Shown here: positions 49,626-52,221 of the stretch, one piece after another
Position numbering within the stretch: the first letter of the stretch is position 1
How the letters are laid out: each line of letters starts with the position of its first letter
DNA from: CAZJJZ01 sp964546505
GTDB taxonomy: Bacteria > Patescibacteriota > Gracilibacteria > UBA1369
Assembly: GCA_964546505.1 (NCBI GenBank)
Contig: CAZJJZ010000006.1
Coordinates: 1 to 52,221, forward strand
Reading direction: 5' to 3'
Length of the DNA stretch: 52,221 nucleotides
Notes under the pieces: generated by a model
Seen by the model: the letters and a program-made list of their open reading frames with translations, nothing else
Database searches by the model: none
Told to the model about the DNA's origin: nothing
Program-made: the position numbers and the translations under genes

Positions 49626-51302
49626 GTGAAGACNNNNNNNNNNTTTATAATCTTATTAGCTTTAACCTCACTTATGCCAGATTCCACTGGAAGTCCCTCT
49701 TCTCGTCCACTTATTGAAGAAATCTCTCCCAGAGAACTGCCAGGCTTGGAAGAACACACCGGCACTAGGCTTACCCCGTCTGGTCGTATTGATTCCAATC
49801 CATTGATTGCTGATTCTGACCAGGGACCAATTTCCAGTGTGACACCCCGTTCACAAGCCTCAAACGAGCCTTTGGAGCCTATTATCATTAATGACCCAAA
49901 GGAGAAAGCACAATTACAACAAAAAAGAAGAGAGCTCGGTAAAAGAGCTGAGCTTCAAAGGCGAATCGCAGAGTTGGCATCTTTGGAAAGAGCAGGAAGA
50001 GATGCTATAGAGGCCGTTTTACCCTTAGATCCAGAGCCCAAAAAACGCTTGTTATTGGTACCTGACGCCAGCTCCAATAACTCCGCAAACATTGCTAATG
50101 ATCGCACGCAACCTTCATTGCAATCCCCCGTTCAGCTAAAACCGGAAACCCCTATCAATGTCAAAATTGTCGCACCGATCAGTAAACCAGAAGTCATAGA
50201 AGGTGATTCATTTTATCTGCATTTACATCGAGTGGCGCCTGCAATTAACGCTGCTCAGATGAAGGGAATTGACGATCCTCAAGAGGCCTATGAAGCACTT
50301 TCCCAAGATGGTGAAAACTATACTTTTCTCAGTAACCGACTAAAGCGAGATTTCATTGTTGCGGCAATGGCAATCGAAAAATCCGTACTGGTCTGGTTAT
50401 ATTTCCCAGATGAACTCAAAGAAGATCAGAAACTGATCGAAATAGCCCTCAGAAATGAGAAATCCATTATTGAATTTTTCCAAAACAACCCAGTCAACTC
50501 ACCCAGCAGATTAAAATTGTCGCTCAAAATTCTTGCGCTTAAACCTCAATATATCAATTTAATTCCTACTCATCTTCAGGAAAATCGGGATTTTTTATTG
50601 GAGTTTTTTCAGCTAACTCCACCCACCCAAAGCGATTTGGCCTATTTTAGCCTCGCCTACTTTTCCTCAGACTTCCGTTCCATCTCTGATATTGCCGCTA
50701 TCGCGCTGGTCAAAAATCCCAACAATCTACGCTTGATTGATCAAAATATTCTTACCGGAGACTTTGTGTCCAATGTTCTGAATCAACATTGCCATCTGCT
50801 CCCGGCCTTTATGAACCATCCCTCCACCTCTGCTATCGCAAGGAGTATAGCCTTGAGAGAAAAACATCTTTTGTTGCGTATCATCAATCAATTTCCGGAG
50901 ATCATAAACTTTTTAAATACCGATCCGGAATTTGCCAGGAAAATTAAACGAATCTCCATGAGCAGCGAAGTCAGAATGTCTCCAGAAGTCACACGTCTCT
51001 TAGCACCGGAATTAGAACGCTACTCTTTGACTCCTCCAGCACCAAATACCGATACTGCTCCAGTCCCCGCCACCACTCCTGCCAATACATCTCTGGACAA
51101 TGCCGAAGCAGCACCAGCGCTCTCTGTACCGCCCAATCTGACTCAACCGGCAAAGCCTATGCCGCCAAATTATGCCAGACCACGCCTTACTCAACCTTTT
51201 GGCACGCCAAATACCACAGCCGAAGAACCAAAAAGTCTACTTGATCAAATTGCTCATAGCTTGCGAGGTGCCTTCCAAAATATGTTCAAAACTAAAAATT
51301 GA
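49626..51302 (+). CDS. hypothetical large protein with DUF4116-like helical repeats (N gap at start)
   Basis: About 558 residues; the start is uncertain because of an N run at 49634-49643. A hydrophobic start (FIILLALTSLMPDSTG) suggests a signal peptide or anchor. A Pro/Ser-rich region and a charged coil (QQKRRELGKRAELQRRIAEL) follow. Residues about 190-420 form repeated helix pairs like LKRDFIVAAMAIEKSVLVWL and LKEDQKLIEIALRNEKSIIE, resembling DUF4116-type repeats. The end is Pro/Thr-rich with a final basic helix. Probably exported; function unknown. Confidence 0.6.
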   Translation: MKXXXXFIILLALTSLMPDSTGSPSSRPLIEEISPRELPGLEEHTGTRLTPSGRIDSNPLIADSDQGPISSVTPRSQASNEPLEPIIINDPKEKAQLQQKRRELGKRAELQRRIAELASLERAGRDAIEAVLPLDPEPKKRLLLVPDASSNNSANIANDRTQPSLQSPVQLKPETPINVKIVAPISKPEVIEGDSFYLHLHRVAPAINAAQMKGIDDPQEAYEALSQDGENYTFLSNRLKRDFIVAAMAIEKSVLVWLYFPDELKEDQKLIEIALRNEKSIIEFFQNNPVNSPSRLKLSLKILALKPQYINLIPTHLQENRDFLLEFFQLTPPTQSDLAYFSLAYFSSDFRSISDIAAIALVKNPNNLRLIDQNILTGDFVSNVLNQHCHLLPAFMNHPSTSAIARSIALREKHLLLRIINQFPEIINFLNTDPEFARKIKRISMSSEVRMSPEVTRLLAPELERYSLTPPAPNTDTAPVPATTPANTSLDNAEAAPALSVPPNLTQPAKPMPPNYARPRLTQPFGTPNTTAEEPKSLLDQIAHSLRGAFQNMFKTKN

Positions 51303-51326
51303 CATATAATAAACATCTTGTAAAAT
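51299..51326 (+). promoter_or_regulatory. promoter of GC-rich gene 4
   Basis: TTGACA (51299-51304), 16 bases, TAAAAT (51321-51326). The -35 box overlaps the stop of the preceding gene. Confidence 0.65.
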
Positions 51327-51334
51327 ACAAATAG

Positions 51335-51359
51335 CTGACTATTTCAGTCAGTGTTTTTT
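51335..51359 (+). terminator. weak terminator-like hairpin in the leader
   Basis: CTGACT-ATTTC-AGTCAG followed by TG and TTTTTT, between the promoter and the Shine-Dalgarno of the next gene. It may end the upstream gene or attenuate the downstream one. Confidence 0.45.
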
Positions 51360-51377
51360 CACAGAAAGGAAGGCATC

Positions 51378-51734
51378 ATGAAGAATGTCCTAGTCAACGT
51401 CAGTGGTCAGCGCCTCGAGGGCAAAACCTTGCAGAACCTTCGCCGGGAGGTGTGCTACGATCAACTGATCGACGCAAGTTTGCCGAGCGATCACGCTCTG
51501 ATCCTCAACTGGCTGCGTCAGCTGGACTTCCTCATCGGGGGAAGGATCGGACGCGTTTCGTGTGGACTCGCCGAGATGGGCGAGGAGCCGAGCGTCCAGG
51601 TGACGTTCATCCTGCCCGAGCAGTCGAGCACGCTGGTGCTCATCCAGCTGTGCCGGATCGGGTACCCCAAGGGCTTTGGATTCCTGACGCCGCAAGTCGT
51701 CGGACCCAACGTCCTGGATTTCGAGGCTGCCTAG
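51378..51734 (+). CDS. hypothetical 118-residue protein, GC-rich island 4
   Basis: MKNVLVNVSGQRLEGKTLQN..., an alpha/beta protein with strands QVTFILPEQSSTLVLIQL and no recognised domain. The G+C content is strikingly higher than the flanking DNA. A strong Shine-Dalgarno AGAAAGGAAGG precedes the ATG at 51378, in a leader that resembles that of the gene at 46394. A GC-rich terminator follows at 51789-51823. Confidence 0.65.
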   Translation: MKNVLVNVSGQRLEGKTLQNLRREVCYDQLIDASLPSDHALILNWLRQLDFLIGGRIGRVSCGLAEMGEEPSVQVTFILPEQSSTLVLIQLCRIGYPKGFGFLTPQVVGPNVLDFEAA

Positions 51735-51788
51735 CCGTATATTCCCTCTTTCAATCCAAAAGAGCAGAATGTCGCTAGGTTGCCCTAG

Positions 51789-51823
51789 CCGCGCCCCCCC
51801 AGAGCAGAGGGGGCGCGGTTTTT
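51789..51823 (+). terminator. intrinsic terminator
   Basis: CCGCGCCCCC/GGGGGCGCGG stem with TTTTT, after the GC-rich gene 4. Confidence 0.9.
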
Positions 51824-51879
51824 CATCTAGTAAATTTCAAAATGGTTTATTAAAATAGAAAAAACAATTACACATTTAA

Positions 51880-52221
51880 ATGGATTTTGAAACCAGATTT
51901 CAGACCTCAATCAAAAATTTCTGCACTCATCAGATTCCCAAATATCCGGAAGTCTCTAACTACCTTCAAGAACCCGGTAAACGCCTCCGCCCCAAACTTT
52001 ATCTGGATTATGTTTCAACTTTTCAACCGCTTACGGAAATGGATTGGCAACTCGCCATCGGATTGGAAATTTTGCATCTTTTTTTCCTGGTACACGACGA
52101 CATCATGGATAATGATGACTTAAGGCGCAATCAACCCACCATTCATGCCCTTTATCGCCAAAAATATGGAGCTGTAAAAGGCGTTGGTATTGCCCTGGGA
52201 ATTGGTGATTTACTTTTCTCC
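51880..52221 (+). CDS. polyprenyl (farnesyl/geranylgeranyl) diphosphate synthase, partial
   Basis: The first 114 residues to the window end: MDFETRFQTSIKNFCTHQIP, the isopentenyl-binding PGKRLRPKLYLDY and the first Asp-rich motif FLVHDDIMDNDDLRRNQPTI (DDxxD), then GIALGIGDLLFS. The chain is cut by the window border. It makes prenyl diphosphates for undecaprenyl carriers or other isoprenoids. The start ATG at 51880 is immediately upstream of the conserved region. Confidence 0.9.
   Translation, partial: MDFETRFQTSIKNFCTHQIPKYPEVSNYLQEPGKRLRPKLYLDYVSTFQPLTEMDWQLAIGLEILHLFFLVHDDIMDNDDLRRNQPTIHALYRQKYGAVKGVGIALGIGDLLFS

Noticed and set aside
1..52221. UGA recoded as glycine, as in Gracilibacteria/Absconditabacteria
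   Set aside because: Genes end cleanly at TGA (for example the pentapeptide gene at 40162-40164) and conserved proteins show no in-frame TGA at glycine positions.

Overview
The window looks like a moderately AT-rich scaffold from a small-genome bacterium, most likely a Patescibacteria (CPR) lineage that keeps a cell wall and FtsZ-based division. Pointers are many short orphan proteins, genes mostly without clear Shine-Dalgarno sequences, a stand-alone 5'-3' exonuclease, a TrbC/VirB2-like small membrane protein, KH and DciA-like proteins, EDR1-like and CSLREA proteins, and very few complete pathways. UGA is used as a stop (for example in the pentapeptide gene at 39208-40164), so a UGA-glycine code is unlikely. 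This placement is inference; no rRNA is present. Five runs of N (8121-8184, 21367-21395, 21621-21630, 23753-23775, 49634-49643) show that it is a scaffold.

Layout. 1-7.1 kb: ordinary genes, including a CoA-disulfide reductase/rhodanese gene behind a CsoR/CstR-type palindrome and an SDR. 7.1-9.0 kb: a segment bounded by 34-bp direct repeats of the SDR 3' end, holding a GNAT gene and a decayed ABC exporter. 10.3-15.6 kb: an eroded tyrosine recombinase on the minus strand, followed by a run of plus-strand genes separated by attC-like sites; this reads as an integron cassette array. 15.5-20.6 kb: minus-strand genes, including a module of UDG-like, thymidylate-kinase-like, radical SAM and MazG-like genes bounded by 33-bp direct repeats that resemble a tRNA 3' end, then tRNA-Asp. 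20.8-31.6 kb: MFS transporter, glycosyltransferase, DciA-like protein, Thr-rich membrane protein, ribosomal protein S16, KhpA-like protein, 5'-3' exonuclease and LysA. 31.6-39 kb: orphans, a release-factor-like protein, FtsA, FtsZ and MurB. 39-45 kb: a pentapeptide-repeat protein and a 1503-residue secreted beta-helix protein. 45-52 kb: tRNA-Thr, tRNA-Tyr, RarA, a SIMPL-domain protein and a polyprenyl synthetase cut by the window end.

How it works together. Core genes cover division (FtsA, FtsZ), wall precursor synthesis (MurB, LysA, polyprenyl synthetase), translation (S16, KhpA-like, release-factor-like, tRNAs) and replication or repair (DciA-like, exonuclease, RarA). The accessory part shows at least three separate gain-and-loss processes: the cassette array, two direct-repeat-bounded segments, and four unusually GC-rich orphan genes (32511-33242, 39208-40164, 46394-46588, 51378-51734). 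Each of the four has a strong Shine-Dalgarno sequence and a GC-rich hairpin downstream. The best candidates for something undescribed are the integron-like array and the repeat-bounded nucleotide-metabolism module.
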